A stretch of 52,181 bases of DNA. It comes from Proteobacteria bacterium UBA2363. Lineage in GTDB: Bacteria > Pseudomonadota > Gammaproteobacteria > Xanthomonadales > UBA2363. Below are positions 1 through 10,108 of this stretch, in pieces. The stretch covers positions 5,177 to 57,357 of the forward strand of contig DDTN01000001.1 in the NCBI GenBank assembly GCA_002344355.1. The letters run 5' to 3'. The translations under genes were made by a program, and so were the position numbers. The notes under the pieces are model-generated. The model saw only the letters and a list, made by a program, of their open reading frames with translations, was not told the origin of the DNA and made no database searches. The stretch's first letter is position 1. Each line of letters opens with the position of its first letter.

Positions 1-1314
<1,314 letters not shown>

Positions 1315-1352
1315 GGAGTCCTCGCGCGAACGGCGGGCGAAAAGAACCGCGT

Positions 1353-1381
1353 AGTCTATGGGGTTGGCCAGGGTTTGACCA
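1353..1381 (-). promoter_or_regulatory. candidate rpoD promoter
   Basis: On the minus strand, TGGTCA (1376-1381) and TAGACT (1353-1358) are separated by 17 bases and lie about 40 bases upstream of the rpoD ATG. Four of six -35 positions match the sigma-70 consensus. The match is visual only. Confidence 0.35.
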
Positions 1382-1425
1382 GCAGCGCGGGACGAGGTGC
1401 CCGTCCGGCGCGACGGGCGTTCAGC

Positions 1426-1440
1426 TTCACTAGACGTGAA
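1426..1440. promoter_or_regulatory. perfect inverted repeat upstream of rpoD
   Basis: TTCAC-TAGAC-GTGAA is a 5+5+5 dyad in an A+T-richer patch, 112-126 bases upstream of the rpoD start and above the candidate promoter. It could be an operator. It is not a good match to LexA or CRP sites. Apart from this, the candidate promoter and the hairpin near dtd, I see nothing in the 394-base gap (1315-1708). Confidence 0.35.
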
Positions 1441-1669
1441 AAGAAGATCGATCGGGTCACGGAACGCCGTCAGCGCGGCCCGGTCCCCGGGCGGCCTGCC
1501 GGGAAACGACCCGCCCGGCCGCCGTCCGGATCGCCGGTGCGGCGGCCGACCCGACCGGCGGCCCTGGAATCAGGCGCTTGCGCAGTCGCTCCGCCGCACG
1601 GCCGTCCATGGCCACCGCCGGCAGGCGTCCTTCAACCGGCAGTAGTGGGGGCGGCCGGCCACAAGGCAA

Positions 1670-1692
1670 GCCCGGCGGCGCCAAGGCCGGGC
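1670..1692 (-). terminator. hairpin after dtd
   Basis: GCCCGG (1670-1675) pairs with CCGGGC (1687-1692), 17 bases beyond the dtd stop. No T-run follows, so intrinsic termination is uncertain. Confidence 0.3.
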
Positions 1693-1708
1693 GCCCCGCC
1701 CGGGCGGT

Positions 1709-2146
1709 TCAGACTTCCAGCCAGAAGGTCACCGGCCCCTGGTTGACCAGGTGCACCGCCATGTCGGCCCCGAAGCGGCCGGCCGCGACCTCGCCATGGG
1801 CGGCGCGCGCCGCCGCCAGCAGGGCCTCGAAGCGCTGCCGGCCCTGCGCCGGCGTCGCCGCGGTGCTGAAGCTGGGCCGCAGGCCGCTGCGGGTGTCGGC
1901 GGCCAGGGTGAACTGCGGCACCAGCAGCAGGCCGCCGCCGGTGGTCCGCAGCGACAGGTTCATGCGCCCGCTGTCGTCCGGGAACACCCGGTAGTCGAGC
2001 AGGCGCGCCAGCATGCGCTGCACGGCGGCCTCGTCGTCGTGCGGCTGCACGCCGACCAGGGCGAGCAGGCCGGGGCCGATGGCGCCGACGGTCTCGCCGT
2101 CGACCTCGACGTGGGCGCGGGCGACGCGCTGGATCAGGCTGATCAT
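1709..2146 (-). CDS. dtd: D-aminoacyl-tRNA deacylase
   Basis: Hydrolyses D-amino acids from mischarged tRNA in the cytoplasm and also acts on glycyl-tRNA(Ala), as known for the family. The product is 145 residues, the usual DTD length, starting MISLIQRVARAHVEVDGE. Both family signatures are present: PQFTLAADTRSGLRPSF (the SQFTL-type motif, here PQFTL) near residues 78-94, and the C-terminal NQGPVTFWLEV (the NxGPVT motif). The frame stays open upstream of ATG 2146, but homology starts at MISLIQR. It is transcribed divergently from the DNA glycosylase gene, with 66 bases between the starts. Confidence 0.96.
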   Translation of the reverse strand: MISLIQRVARAHVEVDGETVGAIGPGLLALVGVQPHDDEAAVQRMLARLLDYRVFPDDSGRMNLSLRTTGGGLLLVPQFTLAADTRSGLRPSFSTAATPAQGRQRFEALLAAARAAHGEVAAGRFGADMAVHLVNQGPVTFWLEV

Positions 2147-2212
2147 GGGCGCTTTTCGGAACGGGCGCGGCAGGGTATCGCGCCGGCCGGTCCTGCCGCT
2201 ATGTTGCCGGCC

Positions 2213-3319
<1,107 letters not shown>

Positions 3320-3438
3320 GCAGGCAGGGCCGGCCCGGCTGTTCGCTTTCCGGTGCGGCGTGGATTTGTCGACCAGGGTGGGCCGGGGCAGGAACCACGG
3401 TCCCGTCATCGGGCCAGCGCGTCTTCAGGGAGCGACAC

Positions 3439-4980
3439 ATGACTGTCCAGGCAACCTCCACCACAGCCAGCTGGGGCCGTTGCCTGCGCCGCTGCCTGCC
3501 GATCGCCGTCCTGCTGCTGCCGGCGCTGGTCCGCGCCGATCCCTGGCAGGCCCTGGCCGAGGCCGACCTGCCCGACTCGCTGGGCGAGCGCGCCGGACAG
3601 GTGCTCGCCTCGGCGCGGGCGGGCGATGTCACCGCCCGCGCCGCCATCGCCCTGCGCCTGCACGCACAGGGCGAGAACGGCCGTGCCCGGCTCCTGTTGC
3701 AGGACACCCTCAGCCAGCTGCCGGAGACGGGCGGCTCCGCGCTGCAGGCCTCACAGCGCCGGCTCCTGGCGATGACGCTGGCGTCCCTGCTGCTCGAGGG
3801 CGAGGGTGGCCCAGTCGACCCCGAGGCCGGCCTGGCCCTGCTGGTGCCCCTGGCCCGGCAGGGCGTACCGCACGCGGTGCAGGCGATGTCCGCCTACGTG
3901 ACGCAGCTGCCGCAGCTGCCGGCCTCCGACCGACTCGCCGAAGCCTGGCAGGCCGCCGAACTGGACGGCAGCTTCCGCAGCCATGCCGCGCTGCTGGCCG
4001 ACCCGCCGGCCTATCCCGATCCGGAACCGGCGGACGGCACCGGCACCTGCCCGGCGCACCTGGCCGGGCACGCGCGCGTGCTGGATACGATCCGGGCGGC
4101 GGAGGCGGCCGCCCTGGCCGATCCGGACGGCGCGCAGGCGCGCCTGCACGCGGCGCTGGCGGCGACCCTGCCCGATGCCGGCGCCGTGCAGGACAGCCTG
4201 ACCCTGAACTTCGCCGCGACCGATGCGCGCGCCCTGCTGATGATGCTCGCCGAGATGGCCGGCGCCACGCTGGCCTTCGACGACGGCCTCGCCGAAGGCG
4301 CACTGGTCGGCGCGTTCGTCGAGCAGGCGCCGCCCAGCCTGATGTTCGCGCAGGCGCTGGACGCGCTGGGCTGGCAGGCGCGCTGCGAGGACGCGATGCT
4401 GCATATCGGACCCGATCCGCAGCGCCCGTCGGCGGTGGCCGGACAGCCCTTGCTGCTCGGACCGCTGCGCGCCATCGATCCGCCGGGCGCGCGCGACGGC
4501 CACGCAACGGGCACCCTGGCCTGGCAGTTCGGCAGCCGCTACCAGGGCGGGATCGCGGACGGCCGGCCGCACGGCCGGGGCAGCCTGCACCTGCCCGGGG
4601 GGAGCCGCCTGACCGGCGAGTTCCGGGACGGTCTCCCGCACGGCGAAGGCGCCTACCTGGGCGCCGACGGCCAGGCGATCTACCAGGGCGGTTTCCTGCA
4701 CGGCCATCGCCACGGCCGCGGGCGCCTGGCCAGCCTGCACGGCGAAGGCGGCGAGCATGTCGAGGAAGGCCGGTTCGAGCACGGCCACCTGGTCGAGGGC
4801 AGCAGGCCGCTGCGCGGCAGCGACGAGACCGCCGTGGTGACCTGGCGCGGATCCTTCCAGCGCGGCGAACCGCACGGCGACGGCGAATGCAGCGCCGGCG
4901 GGCTGACCTACCGGTGCGGTTTCAGGGCCGGCGACCTGGTCTCGGTGGGCGGCACCGGCCTGTATCCCCGCGAGGACTGA
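3439..4980 (+). CDS. secreted or periplasmic protein with Sel1-like, secretin/STN-like and MORN repeat regions
   Basis: A 513-residue protein with a good Shine-Dalgarno (AGGGAG) before ATG 3439. Residues 1-33 form a signal peptide with cleavage near VRA-DP. Residues about 95-160 are helical and Sel1-like (LEGEGGPVDPEAGLALLVPL). Residues about 250-320 resemble an STN/secretin N-terminal domain: LTLNFAATDARALLMMLAEM, then a run ending LDALGWQARCEDAMLHIGP. Residues about 358-435 and 470-486 hold MORN-type repeats such as YQGGIADGRPHGRGSL, LTGEFRDGLPHGEGAYL, YQGGFLHGHRHGRGRL and WRGSFQRGEPHGDGEC. STN domains normally sit in secretins and TonB-dependent receptors, while MORN repeats bind lipid or protein. 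I know no named family with this order. The function is unknown; an envelope scaffold is a guess. Confidence 0.8.
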   Translation: MTVQATSTTASWGRCLRRCLPIAVLLLPALVRADPWQALAEADLPDSLGERAGQVLASARAGDVTARAAIALRLHAQGENGRARLLLQDTLSQLPETGGSALQASQRRLLAMTLASLLLEGEGGPVDPEAGLALLVPLARQGVPHAVQAMSAYVTQLPQLPASDRLAEAWQAAELDGSFRSHAALLADPPAYPDPEPADGTGTCPAHLAGHARVLDTIRAAEAAALADPDGAQARLHAALAATLPDAGAVQDSLTLNFAATDARALLMMLAEMAGATLAFDDGLAEGALVGAFVEQAPPSLMFAQALDALGWQARCEDAMLHIGPDPQRPSAVAGQPLLLGPLRAIDPPGARDGHATGTLAWQFGSRYQGGIADGRPHGRGSLHLPGGSRLTGEFRDGLPHGEGAYLGADGQAIYQGGFLHGHRHGRGRLASLHGEGGEHVEEGRFEHGHLVEGSRPLRGSDETAVVTWRGSFQRGEPHGDGECSAGGLTYRCGFRAGDLVSVGGTGLYPRED

Positions 4981-5086
4981 GCGGCGCACACGCGGCCATC
5001 CGCATCGCGGCAGCGGCATTGCGCCCACGGCATCCGTGCCGGCATCCGGGTTACCCTCACGGCGGCCTGTCCGCCGCCGATCCGCC

Positions 5087-6097
5087 ATGTCGTCCGCACC
5101 TTCGTCCCGCCCACCCGTGGCACGCACTGCGCCCCCGCCGCTCCAGCCCCCGACCAGCTCCTCGCCCCCGGTCGGACGACCCGGCGTGGCGCAACGGCTG
5201 GCCGCGCTGCCGCTGCGGGCGCTGGTCTGGCTGCTCGGCGGCCTGCCGCTGCGCTGGCTGCACGCGCTGGGCGCCCTGGTCGGGCGCAGCCGGCGCGGCC
5301 GCGTCTGGCACATCGTCGACACCAACCTGGCGCTGTGCTTCCCGTCGCTGCCGGCGCAGGCGCGCGCGGCGCTGCGCCAGGAGGTGCTGGCCGAATCCGG
5401 GCGCAGCATGTTCGAGGTGTTCCGGATCTGGAGCCGGCCGCGCCGGGCGCTGGGCTGGATCCGCCAGGTGCACGGCGCCGAGCTGCTCGCGCAGGCCCGC
5501 GCGCAGGGCCGCGGCGTGCTGCTGCTGGCGCCGCACCTGGGCGCCTGGGAGCTGCTGAACCTGCACCTGGCCGGCACCGGGCCGGGCAGCGTGCTGTACC
5601 GGCCGCCTGGCAGCGCCGCCCTCGAACAGGTGCTGCTGCGCGCCCGCGGCGCGCTCGGCATGGGCCAGATCCGCGCCGACCGCAACGCGCCGCGCAGCGT
5701 GATCCGGGCCCTGGCCGCGGGCGGGCTGGTCGGCATCCTGCCCGACCAGCAGCCCAAGGTCGGCGAAGGCGTGTTCGCGCCGTTCTTCGGGGTGCCGGCG
5801 CTGACCATGACCCTGGCGCCGCGCCTGGCCCAGCGCACCGTCACCCTGCTCGCCTGGGCGCGCCGGCTGCCCGGCAGCGCCGGCTTCGACATCCACATCC
5901 ACGCGGCGCCGGCGGCGATCGCCGACCCCGATCCGGTGGTCGCCGCGACCGCCATGAACGCCGCCATCGAGGCGCTGGTGCGCCAGGCCCCCGAGCAGTA
6001 CGCCTGGACCTACAAGCGCTTCAGCTGGGCGCCGCCCGGCGCCCCGCCCCGCTACGGCCCGCTGACCCGCAGCGCCCGGCACCGCGGCGGCGACTGA
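5087..6097 (+). CDS. lysophospholipid/lipid A acyltransferase, LpxL/HtrB family
   Basis: A 336-residue inner-membrane acyltransferase of the family that adds secondary acyl chains to lipid A precursors. The proline/serine-rich head is followed by a hydrophobic segment (ALPLRALVWLLGGLPLRWLH). The catalytic HX4E motif is present as APHLGAWELL, and GILPDQQPKVGEGVFAPFFG is the conserved second block. The C-terminal EQYAWTYKRF is typical. The upstream gap of about 106 bases contains a six-base-pair hairpin (CGGCGG/CCGCCG, 5060-5076) just before the start, which might influence initiation. The usual lipid A neighbours are absent, so the exact acyl acceptor is open; ornithine-lipid or aryl-polyene acyltransferases share this fold. 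Confidence 0.88.
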   Translation: MSSAPSSRPPVARTAPPPLQPPTSSSPPVGRPGVAQRLAALPLRALVWLLGGLPLRWLHALGALVGRSRRGRVWHIVDTNLALCFPSLPAQARAALRQEVLAESGRSMFEVFRIWSRPRRALGWIRQVHGAELLAQARAQGRGVLLLAPHLGAWELLNLHLAGTGPGSVLYRPPGSAALEQVLLRARGALGMGQIRADRNAPRSVIRALAAGGLVGILPDQQPKVGEGVFAPFFGVPALTMTLAPRLAQRTVTLLAWARRLPGSAGFDIHIHAAPAAIADPDPVVAATAMNAAIEALVRQAPEQYAWTYKRFSWAPPGAPPRYGPLTRSARHRGGD

Positions 6098-6128
6098 GAG
6101 CCTCGACCAACGGCCACGCTCTCACCCG

Positions 6129-6137
6129 CTCGCGGGA
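6129..6137. repeat. left copy of 9-bp target duplication
   Basis: CTCGCGGGA directly abuts the left inverted repeat and is identical to 6420-6428. Confidence 0.8.
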
Positions 6138-6160
6138 CCTGATTGGCGTCGTGTCTCAGC
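6138..6160 (+). repeat. left terminal inverted repeat of MITE copy 1
   Basis: Begins CCTGATTGGCG and is a perfect 23-base inverted match to 6397-6419. The match ends at the 24th base. Confidence 0.9.
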
Positions 6161-6396
6161 CCGTTGCCAGGCGGCTTTACGTGAGTGCGACGACACCGCA
6201 CTTCTCCCCTCCCCCGCCTGCGGGGGAGGGGCGGGGGAGAGGGCCGTCCCGGCCAGCGCATGCCGCTGGGCCGGCAACGATGCAGATCATGGCAAGCCCC
6301 GACCCTCTCCCCCGGCCCCTCTCCCACAGGGAGAGGGGAGCACAGCGCGCTCCGCTCACCGAACACCGAGTCCTGGTCCTTGGTCCCCGATCCTGA

Positions 6397-6419
6397 GCTG
6401 AGACACGACGCCAATCAGG
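6397..6419 (-). repeat. right terminal inverted repeat of MITE copy 1
   Basis: Ends CGCCAATCAGG and is the exact reverse complement of 6138-6160. Confidence 0.9.
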
Positions 6420-6428
6420 CTCGCGGGA
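6420..6428. repeat. right copy of 9-bp target duplication
   Basis: CTCGCGGGA directly abuts the right inverted repeat. Removing the element and one copy rejoins a sequence that resembles a fragment of the same repeat family, so the insertion looks nested. Confidence 0.8.
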
Positions 6429-6496
6429 GGGGAGAAGTGCGCCGCCGTCGCACCTGAGAGAAGCCGGCGCCCCGATCACGTCGTGGGGAGAAGTGC
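6425..6496. repeat. fragments of the same repeat family
   Basis: GGGAGGGGAGAAGTGC (6425-6440) and GGGGAGAAGTGC (6485-6496) repeat a motif that also occurs inverted inside copy 1 (6198-6209) and in copy 2. They look like decayed remnants lying downstream of ntrX. Confidence 0.6.
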
Positions 6497-6524
6497 AGCG
6501 TCGTGACGCCTGCCGGCCGGCCGG

Positions 6525-7904
6525 TCATTCCCGCCCGCCGGCCTGGATGCCGAGGTCCTTGAGCTTGCGGTACAGGTGGGTGCGCTCCAGGCCGCACAGG
6601 GCGGCCAGCTTGCCGACGCTGCCGCCGGCCTCGCGCAGGCGCTGCTGCAGGTACATGCGCTCGAAGTCCTCGCGCGCCTCGCGCAGCGGCTTGCCGAGAT
6701 CGATCGGCAGCGGCGCGGGCGCCGCGTCCGGCGACGCGGCCGCGACGGTCGCGGTGCCGCTGGCCAGGGCGGCCTCGATCTCGGCCAGGCCGATCTCGTC
6801 GCCGCCGCCGAGCAGCAGCAGCCGCTGCACCAGGTTGCGCAGCTCGCGCAGGTTGCCGGGCCAGGCGTGCTGGCGCAGGCGGTTCTGGGCGCTGACCGCG
6901 AACCGGCGGTAGGGCAGGCGGTCGCGGCTGGCGTAGAAGTCGCCGTAGTAGGCGAGCAGTTCGGGCAGGTCCTCGCTGCGCTCGCGCAGCGGCGGCACCC
7001 GCAGCGGCAGGACGGTGAGCAGGTAGTACAGGTCCTCGCGGACGCCGCCCGGGCCGCCGGCCGCCAGCGGCTGGGTGCTGGCGGCGACCACCCGCACGTC
7101 GAAGCGCACCGGCTCGGTGCCGCCGATGCGGGTCAGCTCGCCGCGCGCCAGGGCGTCGGCCAGCAGGGCCTGGCTGTCGTCGTCGAGGTCGCCGACCTCG
7201 TCGAGGTACAAGGTGCCGCCGTGCGCGCGTTCGAGCAGGCCGGGCTGGACCTCGCCGCCGGTTTCCCGGCCGAGCAGGCTGGCGGCGCGGTCGGCCTCGG
7301 CCAGGCTGGCCGGCGCCGCCACCACGAACGGCCCGAAGCGGCGCGGGCCGCGGGCATGCAGCCAGCGCGCTAGGCCCTCCTTGCCGCAGCCGACCTCGCC
7401 CTGAAGAAGGATCGGCGCGGCATGACCGGCCAGCCGCTCGAGCTGGCCGCGCAGCGCGACCATGGCGGCGCTGCCGCCGACCGGCTCGGTCGGCCAGGCG
7501 AGCTGGGCGCGCAGGCCGGCGTTCTCCTGGCGCAGCCGGTTGGCCTCCAGCGCGCGCTCCACGGTGAGCAGCAGCTTGGCCAGGGCGATCGGCTTCTCGA
7601 TGAAGTCCCAGGCGCCCAGGCGGGTCGCCTCGACCGCGGTCTCGATGGTGCCGTGGCCGGACATGATCACCACCGGGAAGTCCAGGCCCGGCTCGGCCCA
7701 GCTGCGCAGAAGGCTCAGGCCGTCCTCGCCCGGCATCCAGATGTCGAGCAGGACCAGGGCCGGGCGCTCGCCGCGGACGCTGGCCCGGGCCGCCTGCGCG
7801 CTGTCGACCGCGACCACGCGATAGCCCTCGTCGCCCAGGATCTCGGCGATCACCGTGCGGATGTCGGCTTCGTCGTCGACGATGAGGAGGTGGCCGGAAA
7901 CCAT
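6525..7904 (-). CDS. ntrX: NtrX-like response regulator (receiver + AAA+ + Fis-type HTH) with degenerate GAFTGA loop
   Basis: A 459-residue NtrC-family regulator, the presumed partner of the NtrY kinase at 11275. The receiver domain covers residues 1-120, with acidic pocket D10/D11, phosphoacceptor D54 (LLDIWMPGEDG) and K104 (EKP). The AAA+ domain has Walker A GEVGCGKE (169-176), where GESGTGKE is usual, and Walker B GGTLYLDEVGDL (229-240). WPGNLRELRNLVQRL is intact. The sigma-54 contact loop GAFTGA, expected near 213-222, is missing and reads LLGRETGGEVQPG. The C-terminal helix-turn-helix (GSVGKLAALCGLERTHLYRK) is good. It may therefore not activate sigma-54 polymerase in the standard way. 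NtrX is chosen over NtrC from the NtrY partner and the def-fmt-rsmB context. Confidence 0.87.
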   Translation of the reverse strand: MVSGHLLIVDDEADIRTVIAEILGDEGYRVVAVDSAQAARASVRGERPALVLLDIWMPGEDGLSLLRSWAEPGLDFPVVIMSGHGTIETAVEATRLGAWDFIEKPIALAKLLLTVERALEANRLRQENAGLRAQLAWPTEPVGGSAAMVALRGQLERLAGHAAPILLQGEVGCGKEGLARWLHARGPRRFGPFVVAAPASLAEADRAASLLGRETGGEVQPGLLERAHGGTLYLDEVGDLDDDSQALLADALARGELTRIGGTEPVRFDVRVVAASTQPLAAGGPGGVREDLYYLLTVLPLRVPPLRERSEDLPELLAYYGDFYASRDRLPYRRFAVSAQNRLRQHAWPGNLRELRNLVQRLLLLGGGDEIGLAEIEAALASGTATVAAASPDAAPAPLPIDLGKPLREAREDFERMYLQQRLREAGGSVGKLAALCGLERTHLYRKLKDLGIQAGGRE

Positions 7905-8035
7905 GCGGTTCGTTGCTGCCCGTGCGGGGACGGGCCAGCATAGCGGAGCGTCGCCGCGGCCGGGCGCGGTTGACGCCGCGTCGCCGCGGCGGTTCCATGG
8001 TCGGCGGGCGCCTGCCAGGCGCGAGGGGGAAGAAT

Positions 8036-10108
8036 GTGTCCGGGACCGGAAGGATCGCGTCGTTGCTGGCGCTGGCGGTGGCGGTGGCGATGAGCGCGGG
8101 GTGCGCCGCAGGGGGCGGACCGAGCGGCGACGCGCAGCCGGTGCAGGCGCCCTGGGGCAGCTGGACCAGCCCGCTCGGGGCGGCGCGCCTGGCCAGCGCC
8201 TCGGTGGCGATGAGCGACCTCAGGGCCGCCGACGGCCGGCTGTGGTGGCGCGAGAGCCGGCCCGACCAGGGCGGCCGCCAGGTGCTGATGGTGCGCGCTG
8301 CCGACGGCGGCATCGACGAGCTCGGCCCGGACGGCGCCTACGTGCGCACCCGTGTCCACGAGTACGGCGGCGCCTCCTACCTGCCCACCGACGCGGGCCT
8401 GGTCTACAGCCACTTCCCGGACCAGCGCCTGTACCTGGCCGCGGCCGGCGCGGCGCCGCGGCCGCTGACCGGCGCCGGCTACCGGTTCGCCGACTGCGTG
8501 CCGGACCCGCGGCGTGCGCGCCTGGTCTGCGTGCGCGAGGACCATACCGGGGCCACGCTCGCCGCCAACGGCGAGGAACGCAACGAGATCGTCGCGGTGG
8601 CCCTGGACGCGGACGGGGATGCCGCCGGCCAGGTCCTGGTCACCGGCAGCGACTTCGTCGCCTATCCGCGGCCCAGCCCGGACGGCCGCTGGCTGGCCTG
8701 GGTGGCCTGGAACCATCCCGACATGCCCTGGGACAGCAGTACGCTGCACCTGGCCGAGCTGCGCGAGGACGGCATCGGGCCGGCCCGCGTCATCGCCGGC
8801 GGGCCCGGCCGCGCGGTCACCGAGCCGCAGTGGGACGACGACGGCAGCCTGTACTTCGTCGACGACCCGGACGGCTGGTGGAACCTGTACCGCTGGCGCG
8901 ACGGCGAGGTCGCCGCGGTGGCGCCGATGGCGCGCGAGTTCGGCGGCCCGCTGTGGTCGCACGGCGCCCGCAGCTACGCGCTGACCGGCGACGGCCGGGC
9001 GGTGGTCCGCACCAGCCTGGCCGGCATCGACCGGCTCGGCGTGCTCGACCTGGCGACCGGCGCCCTGCGCGATCTCGACCTGCCGTTCGTGGCGTTCAGC
9101 GACATCGTGCTGCTCGATGCCGGCACCGCCGCCGCCTTCGCCGGCGCGGTCGACGAGGACACCGCCCTGGTCGCCGTCGACCTGGCCAGCGGCAGCCACC
9201 GCGTGCTGCACCGGCCGGTGCCGAGCGACCTGCCGCCGGCGCTGATCGCCCGCGCCGAGGCCATCGAGTTCCCCACCGCGCCGGGGCCGGACGGCAGTCC
9301 GCGCACCGCGCACGCCTTCTTCTATCCGCCCACGAATCCGGACTTCGCCGGTCCGGACGGGACGCTGCCGCCGCTGATCGTCACCGTGCACGGCGGACCG
9401 ACCTCGGTGGCGAAGTCCTCGCTGTCGCTGAACCGGCAGTTCTGGACCTCGCGCGGCTTCGCCCTGGTCGACGTCAACTACGGCGGCTCGACCACCTTCG
9501 GCCGCGCCTACCGCGAGCGCCTCAACGGCCAGTGGGGCGTGGTCGACGTCGCCGATGCCCTGGCCGCGGTCGACCACCTGGTGGCGGCCGGCCGGGTCGA
9601 CCCGGTGCGGGTGGCGATCCGCGGCGGCAGCGCCGGCGGCTTCACCGTGCTCAGCGCCCTGGCCTTCGGCGACCGCTTCACGGCCGGCGCCAACTGGTAC
9701 GGCGTCTCCGACATCAAGGCGCTGGCGGCGACCAGCCACAAGTTCGAGCGCAACTACGACGTCGCCCTGGTCGGGCCGCCGGACGAGGCCCTGTACCGCT
9801 CGCGTTCGCCGCTGTTCCACCTGGACCGCTTCGACGAGCCGCTGATCACCCTGCAGGGCAGCGAGGACCGCATCGTGCCGCCCGAGCAGTCGCGCGCCAT
9901 CGTCGACGCGTTGCGCGAGCGCGGCGTGCCGGTCGCCTACCTGGAGTTCGAGGGCGAGCAGCACGGCTTCCGCAAGGCGGAGAACATCATCCGGGCGCAC
10001 GAGGCCGAGCTGTACTTCTACGGCCGCGTGTTCGGCTTCACCCCGGCCGGGGACATCCCGCCGCTGCCGATCTGGAACCTCGACGAGGAGGCCGGCGGCA
10101 GCCCGTGA
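8036..10108 (+). CDS. S9 family (prolyl oligopeptidase) serine peptidase, probable lipoprotein
   Basis: A 690-residue exported peptidase. GTG 8036 is chosen because GAGGGGGA lies seven bases upstream and the product then begins directly with a signal sequence (GRIASLLALAVAVAMSAGC). Cys20-23 could be lipidated, although the lipobox MSAGC is imperfect. Residues about 50-430 are a beta-propeller. The alpha/beta-hydrolase domain has the nucleophile in RGGSAGGFTVLS, Asp in GSEDRIVPP and His in GEQHGFRK, preceded by the oxyanion motif TVHGGPTS and by DVNYGGSTTFGR. All catalytic residues are present. It is likely to cleave dipeptides or tripeptides or short oligopeptides. Its stop overlaps the GTG of the next gene. 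It is divergent from ntrX and sits between the two halves of the ntrYX system. Confidence 0.93.
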   Translation: MSGTGRIASLLALAVAVAMSAGCAAGGGPSGDAQPVQAPWGSWTSPLGAARLASASVAMSDLRAADGRLWWRESRPDQGGRQVLMVRAADGGIDELGPDGAYVRTRVHEYGGASYLPTDAGLVYSHFPDQRLYLAAAGAAPRPLTGAGYRFADCVPDPRRARLVCVREDHTGATLAANGEERNEIVAVALDADGDAAGQVLVTGSDFVAYPRPSPDGRWLAWVAWNHPDMPWDSSTLHLAELREDGIGPARVIAGGPGRAVTEPQWDDDGSLYFVDDPDGWWNLYRWRDGEVAAVAPMAREFGGPLWSHGARSYALTGDGRAVVRTSLAGIDRLGVLDLATGALRDLDLPFVAFSDIVLLDAGTAAAFAGAVDEDTALVAVDLASGSHRVLHRPVPSDLPPALIARAEAIEFPTAPGPDGSPRTAHAFFYPPTNPDFAGPDGTLPPLIVTVHGGPTSVAKSSLSLNRQFWTSRGFALVDVNYGGSTTFGRAYRERLNGQWGVVDVADALAAVDHLVAAGRVDPVRVAIRGGSAGGFTVLSALAFGDRFTAGANWYGVSDIKALAATSHKFERNYDVALVGPPDEALYRSRSPLFHLDRFDEPLITLQGSEDRIVPPEQSRAIVDALRERGVPVAYLEFEGEQHGFRKAENIIRAHEAELYFYGRVFGFTPAGDIPPLPIWNLDEEAGGSP

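Larger units (their letters stand above)
6138..6419. mobile_element. 282-bp MITE-like element, copy 1 (intact)
   Basis: A non-coding element bounded by perfect 23-bp inverted repeats (6138-6160 and 6397-6419) and flanked by a 9-bp direct repeat. Inside are two strong hairpins: CCCCTCCCCCG/CGGGGGAGGGG (6206-6231, 11 bp) and CCCCTCTCCC/GGGAGAGGGG (6316-6338, 10 bp). One end carries degenerate 7-mers (around 6355-6392). It encodes nothing plausible, so movement would need a transposase in trans. A related, less complete copy lies in opposite orientation at 17656-17878. The gap between the acyltransferase and ntrX (6098-6524) is filled by this element and by echoes of it. Confidence 0.82.

Noticed and set aside
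6204..6338. Strong GC hairpins as ordinary terminators of the acyltransferase gene
   Set aside because: They are internal parts of the repeat element and recur in copy 2. They may act as terminators, but their presence is explained by the element.
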